64,000 nucleotides of DNA from JABFRG01 sp038210445. Lineage in GTDB: Bacteria; Myxococcota_A; Polyangia; Polyangiales; Polyangiaceae. Position numbers and translations under genes: made by a program. Below the pieces are notes generated by a model. That model ran no database searches. It was given only the letters and a program-made list of their open reading frames with translations, and had not been told where the DNA came from. Positions 47,091-54,193 of the stretch are shown here, one piece after another; position 1 is the stretch's first letter; every line of letters starts with the position of its first letter. Location of the stretch: NCBI GenBank assembly GCA_038210445.1, contig JBBQWQ010000017.1:85364-149363 (forward strand), read 5' to 3'.

Positions 47091-47648
47091 TCAGCGGCCG
47101 GGGGCGATGCGCTGGTAGACGTGCTCGTCCTCGAAGGCGCCGTCGATTTCGGCCACCGCGCGCAGGGTGCCGACGCGGGTGAACCCCTGGCTCTCGTAGA
47201 GGGCGATCGCAGGAGCGTTGTGGGCGCGCACCCGGAGCGATACGTTCCACACGCCAACGCGCTCACCCTCTGCCAGCGCATGTTGGACCAGCGCTGCGCC
47301 GAGCCCCTGTCTGTGTACTTTGCACAGAATGCCCATTCCCAGATCGGCGCAGTGCGCGTTGAGCTTCTGCGGCCGAGCGCTGAAGGTGAGGCTACCCACC
47401 GCCTCCTCGGCCACCCAGGCGGTGAGCAAGAAGCCTCGGGGAGCTCGGGCGTAGCCGGCTATTACCGTAGCCTCGGCCTCATCGGTGAGCGCATCGAAGT
47501 GCGAGGGTGGGTTTCCGAGCTTCCGCCACGATTCCTTGGCGAGGGTGCGCAAGAAGGCCACCAAGTGCGCCGCATCTTCGGGCTCGGCAGCTCGCAAGAG
47601 GGCCACGCGGCCATCGCGCAGCCGAACCTCGGACGCGGCGGGATTCAA
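47091..47648 (-). CDS. GNAT family N-acetyltransferase (last gene of the RiPP-like operon)
   Basis: 185 residues from a TTG at 47648 that overlaps the stop of the preceding gene by 4 nt (TTGA). No ATG or GTG is available nearby, so the TTG start is well supported. GNAT features are VAEEAVGSLTFSAR, the acetyl-CoA loop CKVHRQGLGAALVQHAL and NAPAIALYESQGFTRVG. It is similar to RimL-like enzymes that acetylate amino-terminal or side-chain amines. Its position at the end of five coupled genes suggests that it modifies or detoxifies the peptide product, or acetylates a small precursor. TGTA-N3-TGCA lies at 47314. Confidence 0.88.
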   Translation of the reverse strand: MNPAASEVRLRDGRVALLRAAEPEDAAHLVAFLRTLAKESWRKLGNPPSHFDALTDEAEATVIAGYARAPRGFLLTAWVAEEAVGSLTFSARPQKLNAHCADLGMGILCKVHRQGLGAALVQHALAEGERVGVWNVSLRVRAHNAPAIALYESQGFTRVGTLRAVAEIDGAFEDEHVYQRIAPGR

Positions 47649-48484
47649 GGCGTACGCACCTCGCCGGAGCTCGGCGCGAGCAGCGCATGCGCAAGGGCTA
47701 CCAGCTTCGAGAAAGCTGCCTCGGACGCGTCGCCGCCCACGAGATCGCTTTGCACCGCCAACGCCAACGCAGCCCGATCGGGCCGCGCCATGCCGAGCAG
47801 CTCGGCGCAGCGCGCGGGGACCGCAGAGTAGGCTCCGAGGGTTGCCAAGGCCTCCAGCATACCCAAACGCAGGGCCCGCTTCTGCACTTTGGCCAGCCAC
47901 GCGAAGGTCTCCGGTCGCCGCTCGGATCGGGCGTCGCGCAGGGCAGCCAGCGACGCGGCGAGCTCGCGCTTGCGCGGGCCCATCAGCCTTGATGCGGTCA
48001 CAGCGTCGGCCGCGATCTTCGGAGCCCCGCGCCAGGGCGCCGGGCCTGCCACACGAAGCGATCGGAAGAGCAGCGGCATGCAGCGGAGCGGATGACGAAT
48101 CACGACGCCGCGCCGCTCCACCAGCGCGTCCCACGCGTGTCTTCTGGCGGCTCCAAGACCCGTGTCGCACTTGGCGAGCACCTCTGCCACCTTCGGGAGC
48201 GCCGAGGCTCCGTCGGCGATGATGACGGCCAGGTCCACGTCGGCAGGCGTGGTGCCGACCTCGAGCACGCTGCCACAGAGATGAACGCTGAGCACCTCGG
48301 GAAAGGCTGCGTGAAGGGCGGTGGCTGCGGCGCGGGCCGCACGCAGCGGAGGGGAGTCGTGGTCGAGCACGAACGGGCGGGGCACGAAGAAGCCTCCCTC
48401 GATGGGCCAGTCGCGCGCATCCTCGCCCGGCTTGGCCGCGGGCACCTCGCGTGCGCGCTCGGCCACGCTCACGCCCACGCTCAC
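47645..48484 (-). CDS. Nucleotidyltransferase-like protein of the RiPP-like operon
   Basis: 279 residues from a GTG at 48484 that overlaps the upstream stop by 4 nt. Around residues 55-95 the segment LSVHLCGSVLEVGTTPADVDLAVII matches the polymerase-beta nucleotidyltransferase core (G-S followed by D-x-D for two metal-binding aspartates). The rest is Ala/Arg-rich and helical (RKRELAASLAALRDARS) and has no clear domain. It could transfer a nucleotide to the peptide, the oxidase or a tRNA; this is not visible. Its coupling to the oxidase operon by a 4-nt overlap on both sides makes a shared pathway likely. Confidence 0.7.
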   Translation of the reverse strand: MSVGVSVAERAREVPAAKPGEDARDWPIEGGFFVPRPFVLDHDSPPLRAARAAATALHAAFPEVLSVHLCGSVLEVGTTPADVDLAVIIADGASALPKVAEVLAKCDTGLGAARRHAWDALVERRGVVIRHPLRCMPLLFRSLRVAGPAPWRGAPKIAADAVTASRLMGPRKRELAASLAALRDARSERRPETFAWLAKVQKRALRLGMLEALATLGAYSAVPARCAELLGMARPDRAALALAVQSDLVGGDASEAAFSKLVALAHALLAPSSGEVRTP

Positions 48485-49179
48485 GGGTCGAGGTCCTCGA
48501 GGCCGGTGAGGCCGGCCGCGCGCAGCACGCTGCCCACTTCGCCCACGCCCAGGTACTCGATGGCGCGTCCTGCGCCGGTGATCACGATGGCCACGCCGTC
48601 GTTTCGAAAGAAGAACGCGCCGCGGCGATGGCGCTGCAGCTCGGGTACGGCGCTGCATCTCGCAGTCTTCACCAGCCAAAGGCCGAAGTTCTCGTAGAGC
48701 GCCTGCCGCGCTTCAGGCCCCATCTCGAGGTGCGCGCGGGCCCAGAAGAAGAACGCTGAGGCGTTCTCGTATCCCTGACCGATTCCGAACGCGTGGGGCA
48801 GGCGCCGCTTCGGATCGAAGAAATCGCGAGACGACAGGAACCGCGAAAAGAACGGCTGCCGCGCCACGCTCGGCGCGTCGCAGTCGGGGCCGACCACCGC
48901 CGCGAAGAGCGCCGGATACTCCAAAAGCAGCTCGCGCGCGGCCAAGAGCCTTCGCCCGTGCATCTCGGCTCGGTGGTCATCGCTCTCGACGCGCGGCAGC
49001 ATGGTCCGTGTGCTCGCCGGCAGGCCGCACTCGTCGAGCACCGCGGTGGGCGACGCACGATAGGCGGCGTTGGTGGCCTCGCAATAGAGCAACTTCATGT
49101 AGATCGTTTGCACTGCCACCAGCTCGCCAAGCTCGGGACGCTCGCTGCCCGGTCGAAACAGAATCTCCTCGGGGGTCAC
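48481..49179 (-). CDS. MNIO partner protein (probable precursor-recognition subunit)
   Basis: 232 residues from a GTG at 49179 overlapping the oxidase stop by 4 nt. The N-terminal half reads ELVAVQTIYMKLLYCEATN...SPTAVLDECGLP...AEMHGRRLLAARELLLEYP. This pattern (LYxDxxxRxxFLxDP, then GL, then a long helix ending in P) is a helical module that recurs next to oxidases and RiPP genes in high-GC bacteria. The C-terminal half is different (IGQGYENASAFFFWARAHLEMG, FGLWLVKTARCS, GAFFFRNDGVAIVITGAG). MNIO enzymes known from methanobactin and related pathways need a partner that binds the leader peptide (MbnC-type, DUF2063-type or RRE domains). This protein sits in that slot but belongs to neither known type by eye. 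Role inferred from position. Confidence 0.6.
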   Translation of the reverse strand: MTPEEILFRPGSERPELGELVAVQTIYMKLLYCEATNAAYRASPTAVLDECGLPASTRTMLPRVESDDHRAEMHGRRLLAARELLLEYPALFAAVVGPDCDAPSVARQPFFSRFLSSRDFFDPKRRLPHAFGIGQGYENASAFFFWARAHLEMGPEARQALYENFGLWLVKTARCSAVPELQRHRRGAFFFRNDGVAIVITGAGRAIEYLGVGEVGSVLRAAGLTGLEDLDP

Positions 49180-49973
49180 GACAGCTCCTCTCGCAGACGG
49201 GTGAGAAACGCGAAGAAGTCGGCCTCCGGCGCCTTGCCTTCGTGCTCGAAGGTGATGGCCCGCAGGTTGGGCAGCCGCTTCGCCAGCTCCTTGGCCATGG
49301 CCATCATGCCGTCGTCGGGTAGGCGCTCGTGGGCGTCGTGCCAGTACCGTCGGTCCGTGCCGGTGCGCAGCCCGGCGAGGTGGAGCTCCACGATGCGCTC
49401 GGGGTCGAGCGCATCGAGGCCGTAGTCTTCGCTGCGCTTCAGGTTGCGGTTGCTCGCGGTGTAGTGGGCGATGTCGAGGACGATCTGGCAGTCGGCGCGG
49501 CGCGCCACGTCGCCGAGAAAATGCATCTCGCTCGGCATTTCGCCCACCTTCTGGTAGTGCGGCCCCAGCTCGAGCGCCAGCGGGCGCCCGTAGTGCTGCT
49601 GCAGGGCCCTCGCGTTCTCCACCGCTACGTCGGCCAGGCGCGGGTGCAAGATGGGGTTCACGATGTAGCCCAGGCGGCCCTGCGCTTCCGGCCCGGTGGC
49701 GCACAGGTGCTCGCCTACCCATGGCGAATCGAAGCGTGCTGCGGCCGATTTTACCTGCTCGCAGATGTGCCGGTTGAGGCCGGTGGGGCTGGCCACCGAA
49801 TTGGCGGGAGAATGCACGTAAACCGGAATGCCCATGGACGGGTCGCAGTCGGGACCGCTGCCCACCGGGTAGTTGGCCTCGACGAAGTCGATGAGATCAG
49901 CATCGAAGGCCTGGCGGAGGCGAGCGTTCTGCCCGCCTCCGTCCCAGCGCGCGCCGAACGCGAGCACGCTCAC
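49176..49973 (-). CDS. DUF692 family multinuclear non-heme iron oxidase (MNIO)
   Basis: 265 residues from a GTG at 49973 that overlaps the precursor stop by 4 nt. It is a TIM-barrel enzyme of the family that includes MbnB, ChrH, TglH and ApyH, which use two or three iron atoms and O2 to remodel Cys, Asp or Asn residues in peptides. The expected metal and acid residues are present in order: VEANY (E32), VYVHSPANS (H54), GEHLC (H89), VNPIL (N106), LALELG (E135), VLDIAHYTASN (D167, H170), VELHLAG (E196, H198), WHDAHE (D213, H215) and TFEHEGK (E243). The length is normal for the family and there is no signal peptide. It sits directly after a small peptide gene and before a partner gene, the standard order of MNIO-RiPP operons. 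Confidence 0.9.
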   Translation of the reverse strand: MSVLAFGARWDGGGQNARLRQAFDADLIDFVEANYPVGSGPDCDPSMGIPVYVHSPANSVASPTGLNRHICEQVKSAAARFDSPWVGEHLCATGPEAQGRLGYIVNPILHPRLADVAVENARALQQHYGRPLALELGPHYQKVGEMPSEMHFLGDVARRADCQIVLDIAHYTASNRNLKRSEDYGLDALDPERIVELHLAGLRTGTDRRYWHDAHERLPDDGMMAMAKELAKRLPNLRAITFEHEGKAPEADFFAFLTRLREELS

Positions 49974-50173
49974 GCCCAGTCGCTATCGCCCCCGCCGCCC
50001 CAATCGCCACCGCCACCCCAGTCGTCACCACCGCCGTTGTCGGCCACTTCCTGCACGCCGTCCATATCGCAGTTCATGCGGGAGTAGCCGCCGGAGACGT
50101 TCTCCAGTTGGTCCACGTCGAGGACGGTGAGGAGAGAGTCGAGGTCGCTTACCGGCTGCTTGGGATCGTTCAT
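49970..50173 (-). CDS. RiPP precursor-like peptide with double-glycine leader and Asp-Trp/Gly repeat core
   Basis: 67 residues, ATG at 50173 with AAGGAG 8 nt upstream; the frame is open further upstream but this is the clear start. The leader (1-29) ends LDVDQLENVSGG, a textbook double-glycine leader of exported peptides. The rest (30-67) contains one Cys (C35), then an Asp/Glu-rich piece and a tail in which Asp-Trp occurs at 51-52, 57-58 and 65-66 in a Gly-rich setting (DDWGGGGDWGG...DSDWA). Trp-Asp-Gly repeats are not the Cys-rich cores of classical copper-chelating MNIO products; Asp is a known target of some MNIO enzymes (ApyH type). The stop overlaps the oxidase start (GTGA). No peptidase or transporter gene is adjacent. 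Confidence 0.8.
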   Translation of the reverse strand: MNDPKQPVSDLDSLLTVLDVDQLENVSGGYSRMNCDMDGVQEVADNGGGDDWGGGGDWGGGGDSDWA

Positions 50174-50196
50174 GAGCGTGTCTCCTTGGTTATCGA

Positions 50197-50212
50197 GTTC
50201 GCTCGAGTGAAC
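50197..50212. promoter_or_regulatory. Near-palindrome upstream of the precursor gene (candidate operator)
   Basis: GTTCGCTCGAGTGAAC (50197-50212) is an inverted repeat with one mismatched pair. It begins 24 nt upstream of the precursor start codon and just before its ribosome site. It is the only compact dyad in the leader and may bind a repressor. No regulator gene lies in the operon. Confidence 0.4.
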
Positions 50213-50382
50213 TGCATTCCGCGTGCCTCCCGCCCCGCGCGTACCATTCCAGGTGGGGTCTCTCTCTCGGTCTCTCGATGCGCGTTTTTCGCCCGCGCCG
50301 TGGGATGCAGCGGATCCGGCGGAGGATCGGCGCGGCTTCTGCGGCGATGTGTGCAAAGCGCACGCTGCCGAGGAGGCGCGTT

Positions 50383-50415
50383 CGCTGGTCGCTGGTCGCT
50401 GGTCGCTGGTCGCTG
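50383..50415 (+). repeat. Four-copy 7-bp tandem repeat (CGCTGGT)
   Basis: The unit CGCTGGT repeats four times from 50383 to 50410 with a partial fifth copy (CGCTG). It is intergenic, about 200 bp upstream of the RiPP-like operon, and likely variable by slippage. Confidence 0.85.
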
Positions 50416-50445
50416 AGTGCGGAGCGAACTCCTGTACTCCTGTTC

Positions 50446-50503
50446 GCGAGCACGGGAGGCGCCGGCATACCCCAAGGTATTGACGAAAAACACCAGCCAC
50501 CTA
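50446..50503 (+). repeat. First copy of a 58-bp direct repeat
   Basis: This stretch is repeated with changes at 50649-50706. Shared pieces are GGCGCCGGCAT, AAGGTAT and AAAAACACCAG ending near CCTAG. About three quarters of positions match by eye. Confidence 0.7.
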
Positions 50504-50523
50504 GGTGACTGGTGTTTTTCGTC
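50482..50523. terminator. Near-perfect 42-bp palindrome, bidirectional terminator-like
   Basis: GACGAAAAACACCAG (50482-50496) is the exact reverse complement of CTGGTGTTTTTCGTC (50509-50523). The inner CACCTAGGTG is also self-complementary. The A-tract, GC stem and T-tract order would terminate transcription on both strands. It sits between the RiPP-like operon and the gene at 50704. Confidence 0.65.
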
Positions 50524-50577
50524 GGCTACGTGGCCATTCCGGTCCGGGAGACTGCGCGGCGGCAGAGAGCGCCAAGC

Positions 50578-50705
50578 AGGAGACTGAGTGTTTTTGGCCG
50601 AGACCGAGGGATGCCAAGGAGGCTCGCCGGTCGCTCGCTCTCTCTTCTCGTGAGGACGCGAGGCGCCGGCATCCTGAAGGTATCGGCCAAAAACACCAGT
50701 CTCCT
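50578..50705. repeat. Long hairpin element (128 bp) with paired outer and inner stems
   Basis: The outer arms 50578-50601 and 50683-50705 pair over about 23 bp with a one-base bulge (AGGAGACTG(A)GTGTTTTTGGCCGA). After symmetric internal loops of 7-8 nt, GGATGCC (50609-50615) pairs with GGCATCC (50668-50674), then CTCGC with GCGAG. The right end abuts the stop codon of the gene at 50704, overlapping it by 2 nt. Confidence 0.75.
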
Positions 50706-50706
50706 A
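50649..50706 (+). repeat. Second copy of the 58-bp direct repeat
   Basis: See the copy at 50446-50503. Here the unit forms the right arm of the 128-bp hairpin. The two copies differ in AACACCAGTCTCC versus AACACCAGCCACC, with the opposite arms changed to match, which suggests conserved pairing. Confidence 0.7.
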
Positions 50707-51132
50707 GCGCGGGGGGATCATGTAGCCGTATGCGGTGGCGGTGGCGGGACCGAGCTGCGCGGTGAGCGACTGCCAGGTGGCATGGAGCATGAAGTTCCGC
50801 TTGGAGGTGAAATCGCCGTGGGCCAGGAAGCCGCAGATCAAACCCGCTGGCCAGAAGAAGACCATGAGGACGATGAAGACGATCATCATGGTCGAGTCGA
50901 CCTGGGCGCCCACCCGCACCTCGAGGACCGTGCCCTGGGGCGATGGCACCGCGCGAATGAACACATCGGGGGCGAGCCCCCAGCTGCCGTTTCGACCGCG
51001 CCCGCTCCACATGCCGGGACCGTAGGGAACCAGCTGGATTCCGCTGGCTTGGTACACCGCCGCGGGCACGCTCTCGTCGAGGCTGGCGTTGCTCTGAAAG
51101 ACCCGCGCGTCCATCTGTTCGAACATGCCCAT
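50704..51132 (-). CDS. Membrane protein of unknown function
   Basis: 142 residues, ATG at 51132 with AGGA 7 nt upstream; a second ATG two codons later is possible. The N-terminal half is soluble (YQASGIQLVPYGPGMWSGRGRNGSWGL, beta-rich with VFIRAVPSPQGTVLEVRVGAQVDST). It is followed by one or two transmembrane helices (MMIVFIVLMVFFWPAGLICGFLAHGDF) and a short tail (WQSLTAQLGPATATAYGYM). No family recognised. The stop codon touches the large hairpin element downstream. It lies on the same strand as the ATP synthase genes but is separated by a terminator. Confidence 0.7.
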   Translation of the reverse strand: MGMFEQMDARVFQSNASLDESVPAAVYQASGIQLVPYGPGMWSGRGRNGSWGLAPDVFIRAVPSPQGTVLEVRVGAQVDSTMMIVFIVLMVFFWPAGLICGFLAHGDFTSKRNFMLHATWQSLTAQLGPATATAYGYMIPPR

Positions 51133-51172
51133 GGTGTGTTCCTACAGTATCGGACGAGACCAGCCCACAAAG

Positions 51173-51200
51173 CAAAACCCCCGGCTCGAGAGCCAGGGGT
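51173..51200 (-). terminator. Rho-independent terminator of atpE
   Basis: On the minus strand, a GC-rich stem (CCCCTGGCTC / GAGCCGGGGG, short loop) is followed by TTTT. It is placed about 30-55 nt after the atpE stop codon. Confidence 0.75.
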
Positions 51201-51229
51201 CTTCTCTGTCTTCGGCAAAGCGCCGGCGA

Positions 51230-51565
51230 TCAGCCGCCGATCTTGCCCTGGAGCAGATAGGCGATCAGAACGCCGAAGAGCACGAGGGACTCGATGAGGG
51301 CGAGGCCGAGGATCATCGGGGTCTGGATGCGGGCAGCGGCGCCTGGGTTGCGGGAGATGCCTTCGAGTGCGGCGGCAGCGGCGCGGCCCTGGCCGAGCGC
51401 ACCACCGAGGACGGCGACGCCGATGGCGATGCCAGCGCCGAGCGCGGCAGCAGCCTTGTAGTCGTTTTCGTTGGACGCAGCGCCCTCAGCCGCCTGGGCA
51501 ACGAAGGGAGCAAGAGTAACCGCTGCGGCGGCAAGGGCGGCGGGCAGCTTCTTCGTGATCGACAT
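51230..51565 (-). CDS. atpE: ATP synthase F0 subunit c
   Basis: 111 residues, longer than the usual 70-90 because of an N-terminal signal-like extension (about 1-26, ending VAQAAEG). Two transmembrane helices are joined by a polar loop: helix 1 ALGAGIAIGVAVLGGALGQGRAAAAALEG, loop ISRNPGA, helix 2 MILGLALIESLVLFGVLIAY with the ion-carrying Glu. The combination GQG in helix 1 and Glu-Ser in helix 2 matches part of the sodium-binding set known from Ilyobacter, while the usual Tyr four positions later is Phe. Coupling ion is therefore uncertain. The start has AGGAG. It follows atpB by 177 nt on the minus strand; the F1 genes and b/delta are elsewhere. Confidence 0.95.
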   Translation of the reverse strand: MSITKKLPAALAAAAVTLAPFVAQAAEGAASNENDYKAAAALGAGIAIGVAVLGGALGQGRAAAAALEGISRNPGAAARIQTPMILGLALIESLVLFGVLIAYLLQGKIGG

Positions 51566-51742
51566 CTTCTAAGTCTCCTTTGAGGTCTCGAAAACAGAGA
51601 GAACGAAACCGTTCTCGGGGGTCTTGGAGGCGCGTTTATACGGTTTCGTCTTGCGTGACTAGAGGGGAATTCGGGGAAGCGTCGAGATGCGAGTTGGTGC
51701 GAAGAGTTTCGCGCAATTTGTTCGCAAACCCGTCGCAGCCGT

Positions 51743-52585
51743 TCAGGCGTGAGCCTTCTCGGCGTCGTGGTCGTCGTCGTGCTTTGCGTGGCCCTTGGCC
51801 GGGGCCTCGTGCTCGTCGTGGTGCTCGGTGGCGAGCGTGATGAAGATCGACGAGAGGAGGCAGAACACGATGGCCTGAACGAAGCAGACCAGCGTGCCGA
51901 GGATGAGCAGCGGGATCGGCACCAGGAGCATGACGATGCCCATGAAGATGGTGAGGATCAGGTGGTCGACCGCAATATTGATGAAGAGACGGAAGGCCAG
52001 CGTGATGGGGCGGAGGCAGGTGGAGAACACCTCGATCACGAAGATGAGGATGTTGATCGGGATGCCTGCGGGGCCGAGCCAGGGGCCGAAGAGGTGGGTA
52101 AAGTACCCGGCGCCCTGCTCCTTGATGCCGTAATAATTGAAGGCGCAGAAGATGATGAACGAGCACCCCAACGTGATGCGCATGTTGGAGGTGGGGGGCA
52201 GAAAGCCTGGGATCAGCCCGATGAAGTTGGCGAACAGGATGAAGAGCGCGGCGGTGCCGATGATGGGGAAGTAGCGCTTGGCGCGCTTGGGACCCATCAT
52301 GTCCTTCATCATCCCGTAGAACATGCTGATGATCAGCTCGAAGAACGTGCGGAGCGTCAGCTTCTCGTCGGGAATGACCGACTTCTTGTAGTCGACCACC
52401 TTGCCTTTGACCGCGAAGGCCAGGCCGATGATGAGCAACGCCACGAAGATCGCGGACACGAGCGGCTCGGCCTGGTGCACAGACACCGGCTTGCCCATCA
52501 GCGTGTTGCCGAAGTTCTTCATGTTCGCGCCGAGGGCGGGAAACATGGCGATGAGGTAGCTAAAGAATGAAGTGTGCTCCGGCAT
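51743..52585 (-). CDS. atpB: ATP synthase F0 subunit a
   Basis: 280 residues from the ATG at 52585; a GTG at 52594 is an alternative. It is the stator channel subunit. About six transmembrane helices are present, with the essential Arg in LRPITLAFRLFIN (helix 5 signature) and the family segment FANFIGLIPGFLPPTSNM. The C terminus (EHHDEHEAPAKGHAKHDDDHD) is an unusual run of His and Asp. It is upstream of atpE on the same strand. It is divergent from gltX, with 167 bp between the start codons. Confidence 0.95.
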   Translation of the reverse strand: MPEHTSFFSYLIAMFPALGANMKNFGNTLMGKPVSVHQAEPLVSAIFVALLIIGLAFAVKGKVVDYKKSVIPDEKLTLRTFFELIISMFYGMMKDMMGPKRAKRYFPIIGTAALFILFANFIGLIPGFLPPTSNMRITLGCSFIIFCAFNYYGIKEQGAGYFTHLFGPWLGPAGIPINILIFVIEVFSTCLRPITLAFRLFINIAVDHLILTIFMGIVMLLVPIPLLILGTLVCFVQAIVFCLLSSIFITLATEHHDEHEAPAKGHAKHDDDHDAEKAHA

Positions 52586-52752
52586 CGTGGGCACCGATTA
52601 TCATGGACGCATTGCATTGGGGGGCTTTTGTGCGAGGCCCCTCGCGGGGCTTGGAGGTCGCGAAAACTTTGCGGAAACAGGCCGCCCAACGCTCCGGCCC
52701 GAAGCCTCTCGTTCTGGCCTCCCAACCCGGACCTTGCTACTCAACGGACCCG

Positions 52753-54192
52753 ATGGAAAAGCCCCGCCTGCGTTTTGCGCCCTCGCCGACCGGCTACCTC
52801 CACATTGGAGGGGTACGCACGGCGCTCTTCAACTGGCTGTGGGCCCGGCACACCGGGGGCGCCTTCGTGCTCCGCATCGAAGACACCGACCAGGAGCGCT
52901 CCACCCCCCAGAGCAAGCAGGTCATCCTCGACTCGCTCCGCTGGCTTGGCATCGACTGGGACGAAGGGCCCGAAGTGGGCGGCGACCACGGCCCCTACGA
53001 GCAGATGCAGCGCCTCTCTCTCTACGCGGAGTGGGCGGAGCGGCTCATCGCCGAGAAGAAGGCTTATCGCTGCTACTGCACCAAGGCCGAGCTCGACGCC
53101 CAGCGCGAGGCCCTCAAGAAGGCCGACCCCAGGGCTCAGTTCAAGTACCCGGGCACCTGCCGGAACCGCACGGGCAAGCCCGACCAGCCCTCGGTGGTGC
53201 GCTTCATGACCGATACCGCGGGCGAAGTGGTGTACGTCGACAAGGTCTTCGGCGAGGTGCGCACCCCCAACAAGGAGCTGCAGGACTTCGTGCTGGTGCG
53301 CGGCGACGGCGTGCCACTCTACAACTTCGGCGCGGTGGTGGACGACATCACCATGGGGATCGGCATCGTGGCCCGGGGCCGCGACCACATGATCAACACG
53401 CCGCCGCAGATTCTCCTCTACCAGGCGTTCGGCGCCAAGGTGCCGGAGTTCGCGCACCTGCCGATGATGCTCAACCAGGCGGGCGCCAAGCTTTCGAAGC
53501 GCGACGGCGCGGTGGGCGTGTTCGAGTACCGCGACCTCGGCTACACCCCGGGCGCGGTGCTCAACTACCTGGTGCGCTTCGGCTGGGCCCATGGCGACCA
53601 GGAAGTGTTCTCCAAGCAGCAGCTCATCGACGCCTTCACCTGGGAAGCGTGCGGCCGCGGCGATGGCAAGTTCGACCCCAAGAAGTTCGCATCGATACAG
53701 CACGAGCACCTGAAGAGCGCCGCGCTCACGCCGGACGACGAGTACGTGACGCGCGTGTTGCCCTTCCTGGCGGCGCGGGGGTTGCCCAACGTCGACCGCG
53801 CCGTCGTTGAACGTGCACTATACACCATTCGCGAACGCGCCACCACGCTGGTCGACGCCGCCGACAAGCTCGACTTCTACCTGCGCGACGAGCCGGTGAT
53901 GGACGAGAAGGCTGCGGGGAAATTTCTGGTGAAAGAGCACGCCGAGAATCTCCGCGCGCTCCGCGAGGTCTCGGCCGAGGGCGAGTGGACCGAGGCGGCG
54001 CTCGAAGCGCGCACGCTGGCGTTTCTTGCGGGGAAAGGCCTGGAGATCAAGCACATCGCCCAACCGGCGCGGGTGGCCCTCACCGGTCGCAGCGCGAGCC
54101 CGGGCCTGTATCAGGTGATGTTCGTGCTCGGGCGCGACGCATCGCTCTTGCGCCTCGACCGCGCCATCGCCCGCGCGGAAAAAGCGGGCTGA
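52753..54192 (+). CDS. gltX: Glutamyl-tRNA synthetase
   Basis: 479 residues from the ATG at 52753, where the catalytic domain begins. Class I signatures are present: HIGH-type FAPSPTGYLHIGGVRTALF, KMSKS-type KLSKRDGAVGV, RIEDTDQERS and VSVVRF-type stretch. The Cys-containing SC-fold insertion (CYCTKAELDAQREALKKA) is typical. It charges tRNA-Glu (and tRNA-Gln where Gln is made by amidation; gatCAB not seen here). The membrane protease gene follows after 1 nt, and a PhnD-like gene after that, so three genes probably form an operon. TGCA-N3-TACA lies at 53814. Confidence 0.97.
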   Translation: MEKPRLRFAPSPTGYLHIGGVRTALFNWLWARHTGGAFVLRIEDTDQERSTPQSKQVILDSLRWLGIDWDEGPEVGGDHGPYEQMQRLSLYAEWAERLIAEKKAYRCYCTKAELDAQREALKKADPRAQFKYPGTCRNRTGKPDQPSVVRFMTDTAGEVVYVDKVFGEVRTPNKELQDFVLVRGDGVPLYNFGAVVDDITMGIGIVARGRDHMINTPPQILLYQAFGAKVPEFAHLPMMLNQAGAKLSKRDGAVGVFEYRDLGYTPGAVLNYLVRFGWAHGDQEVFSKQQLIDAFTWEACGRGDGKFDPKKFASIQHEHLKSAALTPDDEYVTRVLPFLAARGLPNVDRAVVERALYTIRERATTLVDAADKLDFYLRDEPVMDEKAAGKFLVKEHAENLRALREVSAEGEWTEAALEARTLAFLAGKGLEIKHIAQPARVALTGRSASPGLYQVMFVLGRDASLLRLDRAIARAEKAG

Positions 54193-54193
54193 G

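Noticed and set aside
50190..50493. Short open frames across the repeat region upstream of the peptide gene
   Set aside because: They run through palindromes and tandem repeats on both strands and lack ribosome sites. They are a by-product of the repeats.
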